64,000 nucleotides of DNA from contig OZ220731.1 in NCBI GenBank assembly GCA_965116785.1, forward strand, positions 2,294,001 to 2,358,000. The letters run 5' to 3'. The stretch's first letter is position 1, and each line of letters begins with the position of its first letter. The position numbers were made by a program, and so were the translations under genes. This document shows, piece after piece, positions 16,578 to 24,603 of this stretch. This DNA comes from Bin87 sp965116785. GTDB lineage: Bacteria; Chloroflexota; Dehalococcoidia; Lucifugimonadales; UBA3495. The notes below the pieces were generated by a model. That model saw nothing but the letters and a program-made list of their open reading frames with translations, made no database searches and was not told where the DNA came from.

Positions 16578-18032
16578 TCACCCGCTCCGGTCCAGGAACT
16601 CCTGCACCCGGGCCTTGGATGGCTCCTTGTCGTAGTTGACGTACAGCATCATCGCGTTGCGCACCGGGTCGCCTCCGAAGAAACGCTCGTACAGAATTTG
16701 GCGCCCGCCGAATGCGCTGCACGCCACGTCCCAGGCCAGGTGGAACAGCTTGGCCCGGTCCCTCGCGCTGGCGGAGTCCGTGGACATGTAGCGTTCGATC
16801 TCCGCCGCGATGGGTGTGTCAAAGTCCGCTTCGGCCGGCAGCGCCATCAGGCTGCTCGAACCCATCTGCTGCACGATCTCGGACAACCTGGGGTAAATGG
16901 TCGTGGGAAACAGGCCGCGGCTGGCATTGAACGGCGCCATGGCCGGGCACATCACTCCCCACCGGTCGATTTCGGCGTCGGCCTCGGCGGCGCGCAGCAA
17001 AGCCTTCATCGTTTCCAGGTAAACAATCACCTCGCCCATGCGCTCCTGCACCTGGGCTATCTCGGTCGACCCCAGAGTCTCAATCATCATTGACAGCAGG
17101 CCCAGGACGAACTCGGTTTTCACCACCCGGCGAGTGGTGACCTGGTGTCCGGTGTGGGCCAGGGCGTGAGTGCTGGCCGAATAGGCATTGCACAACTCGG
17201 GGTCGCCCAAAAGGAACACCCGCTCCCAAGGCACCAGGACGTCGTCGAAAAACACCACCGCGTCCATCTCTTCGAACCTGGACCCCAGGGGATGGTCGAA
17301 GTGGGAACGGTCGTAGTCGAAACTCTCCCGGCACAGGAACTTCAGGCCAGGGGTATCGCAGGGAATTGAGAAGGAGAACGCCTGGCGCCAGGCATCCTCT
17401 CCGATCAGGTGGGTCCGGGTTGGGTACACCGCGATTTCATCGGATATTGGGCCCAGAGTGGCGAGAATCCGGCTGCCCCGGACCACGATGCCCGCGTCGG
17501 TCTCTTTGGTCACGGTCAACGCGACCTGCTCGGTCAGGTTGTCCACCGTGGACGGACTGCGGCTCCGCTGCAGGTTGACCAGCGTGTGAGTGAGAGTGAC
17601 GTCGTTCTCACGGATGAACTCGTGGTAACGCAGCACGTTTTCCTGGAACTCGGGACGGTTCTGCGCAAAATAGTCCGAGGCGGCGGCCCAGGCCGTGAGC
17701 GCCACGTTCAGGAAGTCCGGCGTGCGGGCCATCATCCCGCAGCTGGTCCATGCCCAGCGGGCCATCATGTTGCGCCGCCGCTTCAGGTCCTCATGGGTCC
17801 TGGGAATCATGAAAGACAGGCCGACCTGGTCTCCGGTGCTGGGGGAGGTGAAGGTCATTTCATGCCCCACCTCCGGGTCGTGCTGCAGGTCGTACAGCGC
17901 GGCCACCGATTGGACGCCGTTGCGAAAGTAAGGGTGGCTGGTCACGTCTCTAACCAGCTCGCCCCGTATCCACACTTCCCTGGGGCGGTCCCTGAGACCG
18001 GCGATGTATTCTTTTCCTGTCTTGGCGGGCAT
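16578..18032 (-). CDS. 4-hydroxyphenylacetate 3-hydroxylase family flavoprotein (HpaB-type)
   Basis: Start is the ATG at 18032 (MPAKTGKEYIAGL) with GGGAGG upstream; the longer frame to 18479 overlaps the divergent CoA-transferase and is not coding. The 484-residue product has the family's N-terminal GKEYIAGLRD...VWIRGE, the acyl-CoA-dehydrogenase-like FAD domain, and the C-terminal SDSASARDRAKLFHLAWD and YERFFGGDPVRNAMM. The group covers phenol hydroxylase oxygenase components and 4-hydroxybutyryl-CoA dehydratase; the absence of the dehydratase's conserved Cys/His cluster favours a reduced-flavin-dependent monooxygenase. A separate flavin reductase would supply FADH2; the PNPOx-fold protein at 21 kb is not clearly that. 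Divergent from two CoA-transferases. Confidence 0.88.
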   Translation of the reverse strand: MPAKTGKEYIAGLRDRPREVWIRGELVRDVTSHPYFRNGVQSVAALYDLQHDPEVGHEMTFTSPSTGDQVGLSFMIPRTHEDLKRRRNMMARWAWTSCGMMARTPDFLNVALTAWAAASDYFAQNRPEFQENVLRYHEFIRENDVTLTHTLVNLQRSRSPSTVDNLTEQVALTVTKETDAGIVVRGSRILATLGPISDEIAVYPTRTHLIGEDAWRQAFSFSIPCDTPGLKFLCRESFDYDRSHFDHPLGSRFEEMDAVVFFDDVLVPWERVFLLGDPELCNAYSASTHALAHTGHQVTTRRVVKTEFVLGLLSMMIETLGSTEIAQVQERMGEVIVYLETMKALLRAAEADAEIDRWGVMCPAMAPFNASRGLFPTTIYPRLSEIVQQMGSSSLMALPAEADFDTPIAAEIERYMSTDSASARDRAKLFHLAWDVACSAFGGRQILYERFFGGDPVRNAMMLYVNYDKEPSKARVQEFLDRSG

Positions 18033-18276
18033 CAATCCTCCCATGCTGGCGGCACAAATCGTCACACGCAAAGACATGCGGCAAGGGGTTCGAGTGTAGC
18101 AGCGGCCCCATTTTTGCGTCAAAAACCCCCACTCCGGGGCCGGTCTGAAAATGGCATGACACCGTAGATCTATTAGTTCGGCGCGACGGCCCACGTGGAC
18201 TTGGTCCCTGGTCTGGACTATCATTGGGCCGGTCAAACGCTTCGGCGCGGCAGCGGCAGATGGAGGTCCAGCGGTA

Positions 18277-19536
18277 ATGGCGGAGAAGGGAATTCTCGAC
18301 GGGGTTAGAATCCTTACGCTGGAGCAGGTGCACGCGCTGCCGTGGGGCACGGGATTCCTCGCGGATCTGGGCGCCGATGTCATCCGCGTCGAAAGCCCTG
18401 ACCACCTGCAGGACCGCAAGTCCGGCCCCTTTCCCGAAGGAACTCCGGGTGAAGAGTGGTGGAACGAAGCCGGCAACATGGTCTATTACGGTGCCCGAAA
18501 CAAGCGCAGCCTGTGCATGGTCGTGACCCACCCGCGGGGCAAGGAAGTCTTTCTCAGGCTGGTGGAGAAGGCCGACATCGTGACCGACAACTTCCGTCCC
18601 GGCACCATGCAGCGGTTCGGATTCGACCATGACAGCCTCTCCGCCATCAACCCGCGCATCATTACCCTCAGCAGCACCGCTTACGGCTACACCGGACCCT
18701 GGCGACGGGCCGGCTCCCGGGCCCGCACCGTTGATGCCGCCTGTGGTTTGTCCTACCTGACCGGCTACGAGGACGGCCCTTCCCAGCGGGCCAGCCCCAA
18801 CTACATGGATCATTCCGTGGGCAACAACGTGGCCTATGCCCTGCTGCTGGCCCTGTACCAGCGCAACAAGACAGGCAAGGGCATGCGTGTTGACCTCACC
18901 ATGCTGGAAACCGGTGTCTCGTCAGTGGGGCCGGCCATCCTGGAGGCGCAGCGGGGCATAACCCGCGATCGTTTGGGCTGCGCCCACTGGTGGAAGGCGC
19001 CGCACAATGTGTATCCGGCCAAAGGCGACGACCGTTGGATAGTTATTGTCGTGTCGTCCGACGCGGAATGGGAATCGCTGAAGGGAGCAATGGGCAGCCC
19101 CCAGTGGGCCGAGGGAGGCAAATTCGGCACCGCTTTAGCCCGCTGGCACAACCGCCACGAATTGGACGAGCTAATCGGTGACTGGACATCCCAGCACGAC
19201 GACCTGGAGTTGGCGCGGAAATTGCAGAGACTGGGCATCGCCGCCGGCTCGGCGATGACCGCCCAGGACCTGGCAAACGACTCTCATCTGCGCGAGCGGG
19301 GCTATATGTGGGAGTTCTCGAACCCTCAGGCCCCCGCCGTTGGGTCCCGTGTTTTTGCCGGGCGCCCCTTCAGAGATCCCGGCAATCCCACGTCAATCGA
19401 AAGGGTCGCGCAATTGGGACAGGACAACGAGGCGATATTGGCAGACCTGGCCGGATTGTCGCCGGCGGAAATAGGGGAACTGGAATCCGAAGGCGTGGTT
19501 CTTGGCGCACCCCGGCCCGACGAACCCAGGCCGTAA
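18277..19536 (+). CDS. Class III CoA-transferase (CaiB/BaiF family)
   Basis: A 419-residue protein: N-terminal LDGVRILTLEQVHALPWGTGFLADLGADVIRVE, then NKRSLCMVVTHPRGKEVFLRLVEKADIVTDNFRPG, and LSSTAYGYTGP. The segment GSRARTVDAACGLSYLTGY carries the aspartate expected to form the acyl anhydride, and the family's C-terminal swap segment is present. It moves CoA between carboxylates by the ping-pong-free class III mechanism. A second CoA-transferase follows after a hairpin, 79 bp away. A GGAGG is found 10 nt before the ATG. Confidence 0.93.
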   Translation: MAEKGILDGVRILTLEQVHALPWGTGFLADLGADVIRVESPDHLQDRKSGPFPEGTPGEEWWNEAGNMVYYGARNKRSLCMVVTHPRGKEVFLRLVEKADIVTDNFRPGTMQRFGFDHDSLSAINPRIITLSSTAYGYTGPWRRAGSRARTVDAACGLSYLTGYEDGPSQRASPNYMDHSVGNNVAYALLLALYQRNKTGKGMRVDLTMLETGVSSVGPAILEAQRGITRDRLGCAHWWKAPHNVYPAKGDDRWIVIVVSSDAEWESLKGAMGSPQWAEGGKFGTALARWHNRHELDELIGDWTSQHDDLELARKLQRLGIAAGSAMTAQDLANDSHLRERGYMWEFSNPQAPAVGSRVFAGRPFRDPGNPTSIERVAQLGQDNEAILADLAGLSPAEIGELESEGVVLGAPRPDEPRP

Positions 19537-19557
19537 TTCATGCGCCAGGGCAGACGA

Positions 19558-19590
19558 ACGAACGCCAATATCAGTGATATTAGCGTTCGT
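19558..19590. repeat. 33-nt near-perfect palindrome between two CoA-transferase genes
   Basis: ACGAACGCCAATATCA and the following TGATATTAGCGTTCGT form a hairpin with 15 of 16 pairs and almost no loop. It is not followed by a T-run. It starts 22 nt after the upstream stop and ends 25 nt before the next ATG; possible regulator site or mRNA processing hairpin. Confidence 0.65.
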
Positions 19591-19614
19591 AGGTAAGCAA
19601 TTGCTGGAGAGATC

Positions 19615-20823
19615 ATGCCCGGAATACTTTCAGAATTGCGCGTACTGGAACTGACCCACCGGCCCTCCGGCGCCTATTGCGCCAAGCTGCTGGCCGACCA
19701 GGGCGCGGACACCATCAAGGTTGAGCCGCCCGGCTGGGGGGACCAGGCCCGCCACGAGCCGCCCTTTATCGACGAGGTTCCCCATCACGACCGGGGAACC
19801 TCCTTCCTTGCCTTCAATACCAACAAGCGGGGCATCACGCTGGACGTGGAGCAGGCAGAAGGTCGGGAGCTTTTCGAGCGATTGGCCGCCACTGCGGACA
19901 TCATTCTTGAGAGCTATCCGCCGGGAAGGCTGGCGGAATTGGGACTGGGCTATGAACAGCTGTCCCAATCCAATCCCGGCCTGATCCTGGTATCCATCAC
20001 CTATTTTGGTCAGGACGGCCCCTATGCCAGCTATGAGGGCGATGATCTGGTGGCCCAGGCCATGGGGGGCTACCTTTACGCCGTAACCGGCTCGGCCCGC
20101 CAACCGCCCATGGGCACGGCGTTGGAGCAGATGGAGATTACCGCTGCCCGCAACGGGGTGGTGGCGATAATGGCAGCGCTGTTGCGGCGGGATCAGTCAG
20201 GAAGAGGCACCCACATCGATGTCTCGACCATGGAGGCCGCTGTCAGCACTCCTTCCGGGCTGATCCACCCGTACACCTACACTGGACGCAGCCCCCATCG
20301 CGGCGGCAGTGACGGCAACGTGATGGATGGGATGCACCTGCCCACCCTGGATGGCGAAGTAACACTCACCACGGCTGGCACCGGCGGACGTCCCATGGAA
20401 GCGTGGGCCGAGTTCCTGGATGAACCGGGACTGCTGGACTCCAAGTTCGCGTCCCGCTCCGGCCGGATGGAACACTCGGAGGAGCTTCATGGACTGGTGG
20501 CTCCCAAGCTCGCGCAGTGGAACAACCTGGATTTGATGCGAGAGACCATGGCGCGAGGCTTGGTAGTAGGGCTGGTTCAGACGCCGCAGCAGGTGGTGGA
20601 ATCGCCGCACCTGGAAGAGAGAGGGTTCTTCGTCGAGATGGACCATGCCAGCGCCGGCCCATTGAAATACCCGGGTTCGGGATTCTTTATCGACGGAGAA
20701 AACGCCATGGCATCGGCCCGACCGGCACCCCGCCTCGGCGAACACAACGTCGAAATTCTGTGCGGCGAGTTGGGCCTCACGGCCCGGGACCTGGGGTTGC
20801 TGCGGGCGGCAAGGGTTATCTGA
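19615..20823 (+). CDS. Class III CoA-transferase (CaiB/BaiF family), second copy
   Basis: A 402-residue protein of the same family: LSELRVLELTHRPSGAYCAKLLADQGADTIKVE, then NTNKRGITLDVEQAEGRELFERL and ESYPPGRLAELGLGYEQL. The catalytic aspartate lies in EGDDLVAQAMGG, the classical motif. C-terminal ATARDLGLLRAAR completes the fold. Two adjacent but distant CoA-transferases suggest a substrate pool in which several carboxylic acids are activated to CoA thioesters. Confidence 0.93.
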   Translation: MPGILSELRVLELTHRPSGAYCAKLLADQGADTIKVEPPGWGDQARHEPPFIDEVPHHDRGTSFLAFNTNKRGITLDVEQAEGRELFERLAATADIILESYPPGRLAELGLGYEQLSQSNPGLILVSITYFGQDGPYASYEGDDLVAQAMGGYLYAVTGSARQPPMGTALEQMEITAARNGVVAIMAALLRRDQSGRGTHIDVSTMEAAVSTPSGLIHPYTYTGRSPHRGGSDGNVMDGMHLPTLDGEVTLTTAGTGGRPMEAWAEFLDEPGLLDSKFASRSGRMEHSEELHGLVAPKLAQWNNLDLMRETMARGLVVGLVQTPQQVVESPHLEERGFFVEMDHASAGPLKYPGSGFFIDGENAMASARPAPRLGEHNVEILCGELGLTARDLGLLRAARVI

Positions 20824-21015
20824 TCCGCTGTTGCGAAACGCCGCGGACATTGAGCCGGTGGTGGTCAGGGACTATGTACCACCTTGGGGGCTTGGCGATT
20901 ATGATCAGTATCCGTTGGTGGTTTCCCGGCCAATCATGTCCTGTCGCGCCCGTTTCGCGCGGATACCGCATTGCGAAGGGCGGATTTGGTTCTGCCTCGG
21001 CATCGAGACGGTTTC

Positions 21016-21435
21016 CTATTCGTCGTCCTCTTTCCAGGAGATGAAACGGCCGGGTGAAATGACGATCAGGGTCAACCGTTCGTCTGCCAGAAGTTCCGCG
21101 GCGAACTCGGCGCCTCGCTCTTCCGCCTCGTAGAGGACGCATGTCCTGCGCACCATGTCATCCAGTCCGCTGTCGGTGATGCTGGCCGTACCCTCAATGG
21201 TCACAAAGGAATAAGGGTGATCCGGGGTGCAGACGCACAGGGCCACGGCGGAATTGCGGCGAATGTTCCGCACCTTGACCGCCGATTTGTCGGCCATCAC
21301 CAAAGCCCGTCCCTTATCCCAAAGGAACCAGACCGGAGCCACATGGGGAGTGCCGTCGGCCCGCATGGTGACCAACTGCGCCGTTCGGGGTTGGGACAGA
21401 AATTCATCCACCTCTGCTGTGTTCAGTGTTCCCAA
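21016..21435 (-). CDS. Pyridoxamine 5'-phosphate oxidase-fold (flavin-binding) protein
   Basis: The likely start is a TTG at 21435, 8 nt after AGGAGG; the frame runs upstream to 21591 with no homology there. The 139-residue product has the split-barrel motifs: LSQPRTAQLVTMRADGTPHVAPVWFLWD, RNSAVALCV, SFVTIEGTASI and VISPGRFISWKEDDE. Family members bind FMN, F420 or heme and include F420-dependent reductases; cofactor is undecided. It sits alone on the minus strand downstream of the CoA-transferases. Confidence 0.8.
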   Translation of the reverse strand: MGTLNTAEVDEFLSQPRTAQLVTMRADGTPHVAPVWFLWDKGRALVMADKSAVKVRNIRRNSAVALCVCTPDHPYSFVTIEGTASITDSGLDDMVRRTCVLYEAEERGAEFAAELLADERLTLIVISPGRFISWKEDDE

Positions 21436-21915
21436 CGTGTTTCCTCCTGCATCCTCTGGACTCTGAGATGCTATTGATCTGGATACCGAACCCATGATAG
21501 CGGAAATGTAGCTGGCGGCGGGTTTCGGTGAACCGGTCCACTCCCGCGGGGTAACCCACGCCTCGAAACGGGAATCGATAGCGGTTCCCACATTGCTGAA
21601 ACGGTGGCCGCTGGCGCCGGTGTCCTTGGCTCGGGATACGGTTGTAGTGCATGAAAATTAGGGGACTGGCGCCAGTCCCTGATTGCAAAGCGGATCATCA
21701 CGACGTGTCGCCGGATCAGGCTGCCGCAGAAATCGGGTCAATTGATCCGCGTTGGACCGCATCATGCCTGCATAGTCGGGATAGTCGGTGTCCGGCAACG
21801 AACGGATGATGCCGACACGGATGCCGGCGTCTCGGGCAACCTGTCCCCGCCTCCAAGACAAACCCTGCGTCATCCTCCCCCGCAAAACCGGGCACGCGTC
21901 AGGCCATTCGCCTGG
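21436..21915. other. Intergenic region with a perfect 18-nt palindrome
   Basis: No supportable gene. GGGACTGGCGCCAGTCCC at 21662-21679 is perfectly self-complementary. On the minus strand it is followed by CTAATTTT, so it could be a weak terminator, but no minus-strand gene ends there. It may instead be a regulatory palindrome. Confidence 0.5.
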
Positions 21916-21945
21916 TTGACAGCGACGGCGCAGGCAATGTACAGT
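21916..21945 (+). promoter_or_regulatory. Sigma-70-type promoter candidate for the COG0523 gene
   Basis: TTGACA at 21916-21921 and TACAGT at 21940-21945 with an 18-bp spacer, 53 bp before the ATG at 21999. The -10 matches consensus at 4 of 6. Confidence 0.5.
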
Positions 21946-21957
21946 CTCCTCTTCACT

Positions 21958-21979
21958 AATCGAGACGTTATCTCAATAT
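21958..21979. promoter_or_regulatory. Dyad operator candidate (Zur/Fur-like context)
   Basis: AATCGAGA-CGTTA-TCTCAATAT, an inverted repeat AT-GAGA-N5-TCTC-AT with one internal mismatch, lies just downstream of the promoter candidate and 20 bp before the ATG. COG0523 metallochaperone genes are often Zur-repressed, so a zinc-responsive site is plausible; the sequence does not closely match Escherichia coli Zur. Confidence 0.35.
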
Positions 21980-21998
21980 TATCCAAGGAGGAGACCAT

Positions 21999-23426
21999 AT
22001 GACCACGCAGAACAAAGTACCCGTTACCATCCTCACCGGATTCCTGGGCTCTGGCAAGACGACCCTGCTCAACCGGATCTTGACCGAGGAGCACGGCAAG
22101 CGCATTGCGGTGATCGAGAACGAGTACGGGGAGATTGGCATCGATCAGGGGCTCGTCATCAACGCTGATGAAGAGGTCTTCGAGATGTCGAACGGCTGCA
22201 TCTGCTGCACGGTTCGCGGAGACCTGATTCGGGTCCTCAACAACCTCAACAAGCGCCGGGACAAGTTCGACTACGTGTTGGTGGAGACTACAGGGCTGGC
22301 CGATCCCGGACCGGTCGCCCAGACGTTCTTCATGGATGACGAGCTTCGCGCGGAGTACGCGCTTGACGGGATCGTCACGCTCGTCGACGCGGCCCACATC
22401 GAGCAGCAACTCGGCAGAAGCGCCGAAAGCACGGAGCAAATCGCGTTTGCAGACGTCCTCGTCCTCAACAAGACGGACCTGGTCAACGGCGAGTCGATCG
22501 ACAGGCTCGAAGCTCGGCTGCGAGACATGAACCGAATGGCGCGGGTCGTGCGCACCGAGCGGGCGAACCTCCCCGTGGATACTGTGCTCAACCTCAGCGC
22601 CTTCGATCTGGACCAGGTTCTCGAGCGTCGCCCCACCTTCCTCGAGCCGGAGTATCCGTTCGAATGGACCGGAGTCTATTCGCTTGACGTTGGCCGCTAC
22701 GAACTCAGCCTCGCCGACGGGCCTGATCCGTCGATGTCCCTCGTGGTCTTATCCGACCAAAGCACGGATGACGCTGCCCTCCGTGAGGGGGCGGAGTGGT
22801 GTGTCCGACAGTACGCCGAACCCGCGGAAAACATTCACCCGGGCGAAGAGTTTTCGGTCGGCAAGCATGTGAGCCTCCGGCTGGATTCGCCGGGGCGCAA
22901 GTCGTTCTTCCTGGAGGTCAGTGCGCCGGTTCGGGCTGGCTTCTACACCCAGCACCTCCCGGAGGAGTTCGATCTCCAACTGAGGAACGCGGATGGAGAG
23001 TCTTTCAAACTGGGGGGCAACTTTTGCTCCGAGCCTGCCTGCATAGAGGAAGAGGCAGACGCACCACGCATCAAGGGAGCGGCGGTTCACGCCGAAGCCG
23101 AGCGCACGTGGGTCGCCCAACACGAGCACGACGACGAGGTGGGCTCGATCGCGATCGAGATTGACGGCGACTGCGATCCCAGCAAGCTCAACGGCTGGCT
23201 CAGCCGGTTGCTCGCTGAGCGCGGGGTGGACATCTTCCGCATGAAGGGCTTCATCAGCGTCGCGGGCGAGTCGCAGCGCTTCGTCTTCCAGGGGGTCCAC
23301 ATGCTCTTTGACGGCCAGCCGGATCGCGAATGGGGGGACGATCCCCGTCGCAATCAGCTCGTCTTCATCGGGCGCAACCTCGATGAGCAGGCCATGCGGG
23401 AGGAGTTCGCAGCATGTCTGATCTAG
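21999..23426 (+). CDS. COG0523 (CobW/ZNG1-type) metal-chaperone GTPase
   Basis: A 475-residue GTPase with all marks: Walker A GFLGSGKTT near the N-terminus, ENEYGEIGID, the CxCC metal motif in NGCICC, ETTGLADP (Walker B region), NKTDL (guanine specificity) and a CobW C-terminal domain. Between them, residues about 205-370 form a long acidic insert with ANLPVDTVLN and FCSEPAC (Cys pair), and a histidine-rich EHDDEVGS. GTP hydrolysis is linked to zinc, cobalt or other metal insertion into client enzymes. AAGGAGGAG lies 5-7 nt upstream. The gene overlaps the WD40 gene by 13 bp, so the two are translationally coupled. Confidence 0.93.
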   Translation: MTTQNKVPVTILTGFLGSGKTTLLNRILTEEHGKRIAVIENEYGEIGIDQGLVINADEEVFEMSNGCICCTVRGDLIRVLNNLNKRRDKFDYVLVETTGLADPGPVAQTFFMDDELRAEYALDGIVTLVDAAHIEQQLGRSAESTEQIAFADVLVLNKTDLVNGESIDRLEARLRDMNRMARVVRTERANLPVDTVLNLSAFDLDQVLERRPTFLEPEYPFEWTGVYSLDVGRYELSLADGPDPSMSLVVLSDQSTDDAALREGAEWCVRQYAEPAENIHPGEEFSVGKHVSLRLDSPGRKSFFLEVSAPVRAGFYTQHLPEEFDLQLRNADGESFKLGGNFCSEPACIEEEADAPRIKGAAVHAEAERTWVAQHEHDDEVGSIAIEIDGDCDPSKLNGWLSRLLAERGVDIFRMKGFISVAGESQRFVFQGVHMLFDGQPDREWGDDPRRNQLVFIGRNLDEQAMREEFAACLI

Positions 23427-24496
23427 AAGTCGGCAACTCGAGGGGCGTTCTTCGCCGGGGCTGGTCTGCGGCGGTGGACGACTACCCCATCGCCGGGGGG
23501 TGGAGCCGGGGAGGCGAGGCGCTGATGGTCGGCGATGCCGAGGGCAGCGTGTACGCTCTCGACGGCAAGTCCGGCTCGACCGCCTGGGAGCAGCGCGGGG
23601 TTCACGAAGGTGGTGTGCTCGCCATGGCGATCCACCCGAACGGAACCGAGTTCGCCACGGCCGGCCAGGATGGGCGAGTCTTGATCTGGAATGCCGCCGA
23701 CGGTCAGGTAAGTCAGGCTATCGACGTCGGAAGCGGTTGGGTGGAAAACGTGGCGTGGTCTTCGGACGGCCAATGGTTGGCGGCTTCCTGCTCCCGCCAG
23801 GTTCGCGCGTATTGCGCGGACGGCGCGGAGCTTTGGCGGTCTGACGATCATCCCAGCACCGTCAGCGCCATCGCGTGGTCGGACGCAGGGGAGCTGGCGA
23901 CCGCCTGTTACGGTCGAGTGACATTCTTCGACCCTTCTAGTGGGACCCTTCGCCAGATGATGGAGTGGCAGGGATCCCTGGTGTCGATGGTGCTGAGCTC
24001 GGATGGGAGCATCGTGGCCTGCGGAAGCCAGGACAACACGGTGCACTTCTGGCGTCGCTCCACGGAGCAGGACTCCATGATGTCGGGATATCCCGGCAAG
24101 CCGTCGGCCCTCGCTTTCGATGATACCGGCACCCTGTTGGCCACCGGTGGCGGTGAGAGCGTGACGGTCTGGAGCTTCCACAGAGGAGGGCCTGAAGGCA
24201 CGGAGCCCGGCGTTCTGGAGTTTCATGTGCAACCCGTCACGACGCTTGCCTTCGCTCCCGGCGCGATGCGCCTGGCATCGGGAGGTCGGGATGGCGCCGT
24301 GGTCGTGTGGTCGCTTCAGAAAAATGGGAAAGGCGGTCCTATCGGGGCCGCAGTTGTGCCGGGCGCAGTAGCTCAATCGTACTGGCGGCCTGACGGGGGC
24401 GCGCTTGCCGCGCTCGACGCGCACGGTGGCGTGACGGTTTGGCGCATTGGACGAACCAAAGGCCGCATACACCGCGTACGCGCACCGCAGCGCTAA
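23414..24496 (+). CDS. WD40-repeat protein coupled to the COG0523 GTPase
   Basis: A 360-residue protein starting inside the last codons of the upstream GTPase gene. It is made of seven or so WD40 blades, recognisable by dipeptide ends such as LIWNAADG, VHFWRRS, VTVWSFHR, VVVWSLQ and VTVWRIGR, and by the repeated GGxDGxVVVW pattern. It has no signal peptide. Since it shares a promoter with a metallochaperone, its job is probably a scaffold or partner for metal delivery; this is inference from the overlap only. Confidence 0.9.
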   Translation: MSDLEVGNSRGVLRRGWSAAVDDYPIAGGWSRGGEALMVGDAEGSVYALDGKSGSTAWEQRGVHEGGVLAMAIHPNGTEFATAGQDGRVLIWNAADGQVSQAIDVGSGWVENVAWSSDGQWLAASCSRQVRAYCADGAELWRSDDHPSTVSAIAWSDAGELATACYGRVTFFDPSSGTLRQMMEWQGSLVSMVLSSDGSIVACGSQDNTVHFWRRSTEQDSMMSGYPGKPSALAFDDTGTLLATGGGESVTVWSFHRGGPEGTEPGVLEFHVQPVTTLAFAPGAMRLASGGRDGAVVVWSLQKNGKGGPIGAAVVPGAVAQSYWRPDGGALAALDAHGGVTVWRIGRTKGRIHRVRAPQR

Positions 24497-24603
24497 AGTG
24501 CAGGCAGCGGCTGAGTGTTGGCCCGCCCATCGAGCAGTCGCACCTGTTGCTCCTGAAACCCAGTCGTGGGTATTCATCCATCGAAATCGAGTTAGGAATC
24601 GCC

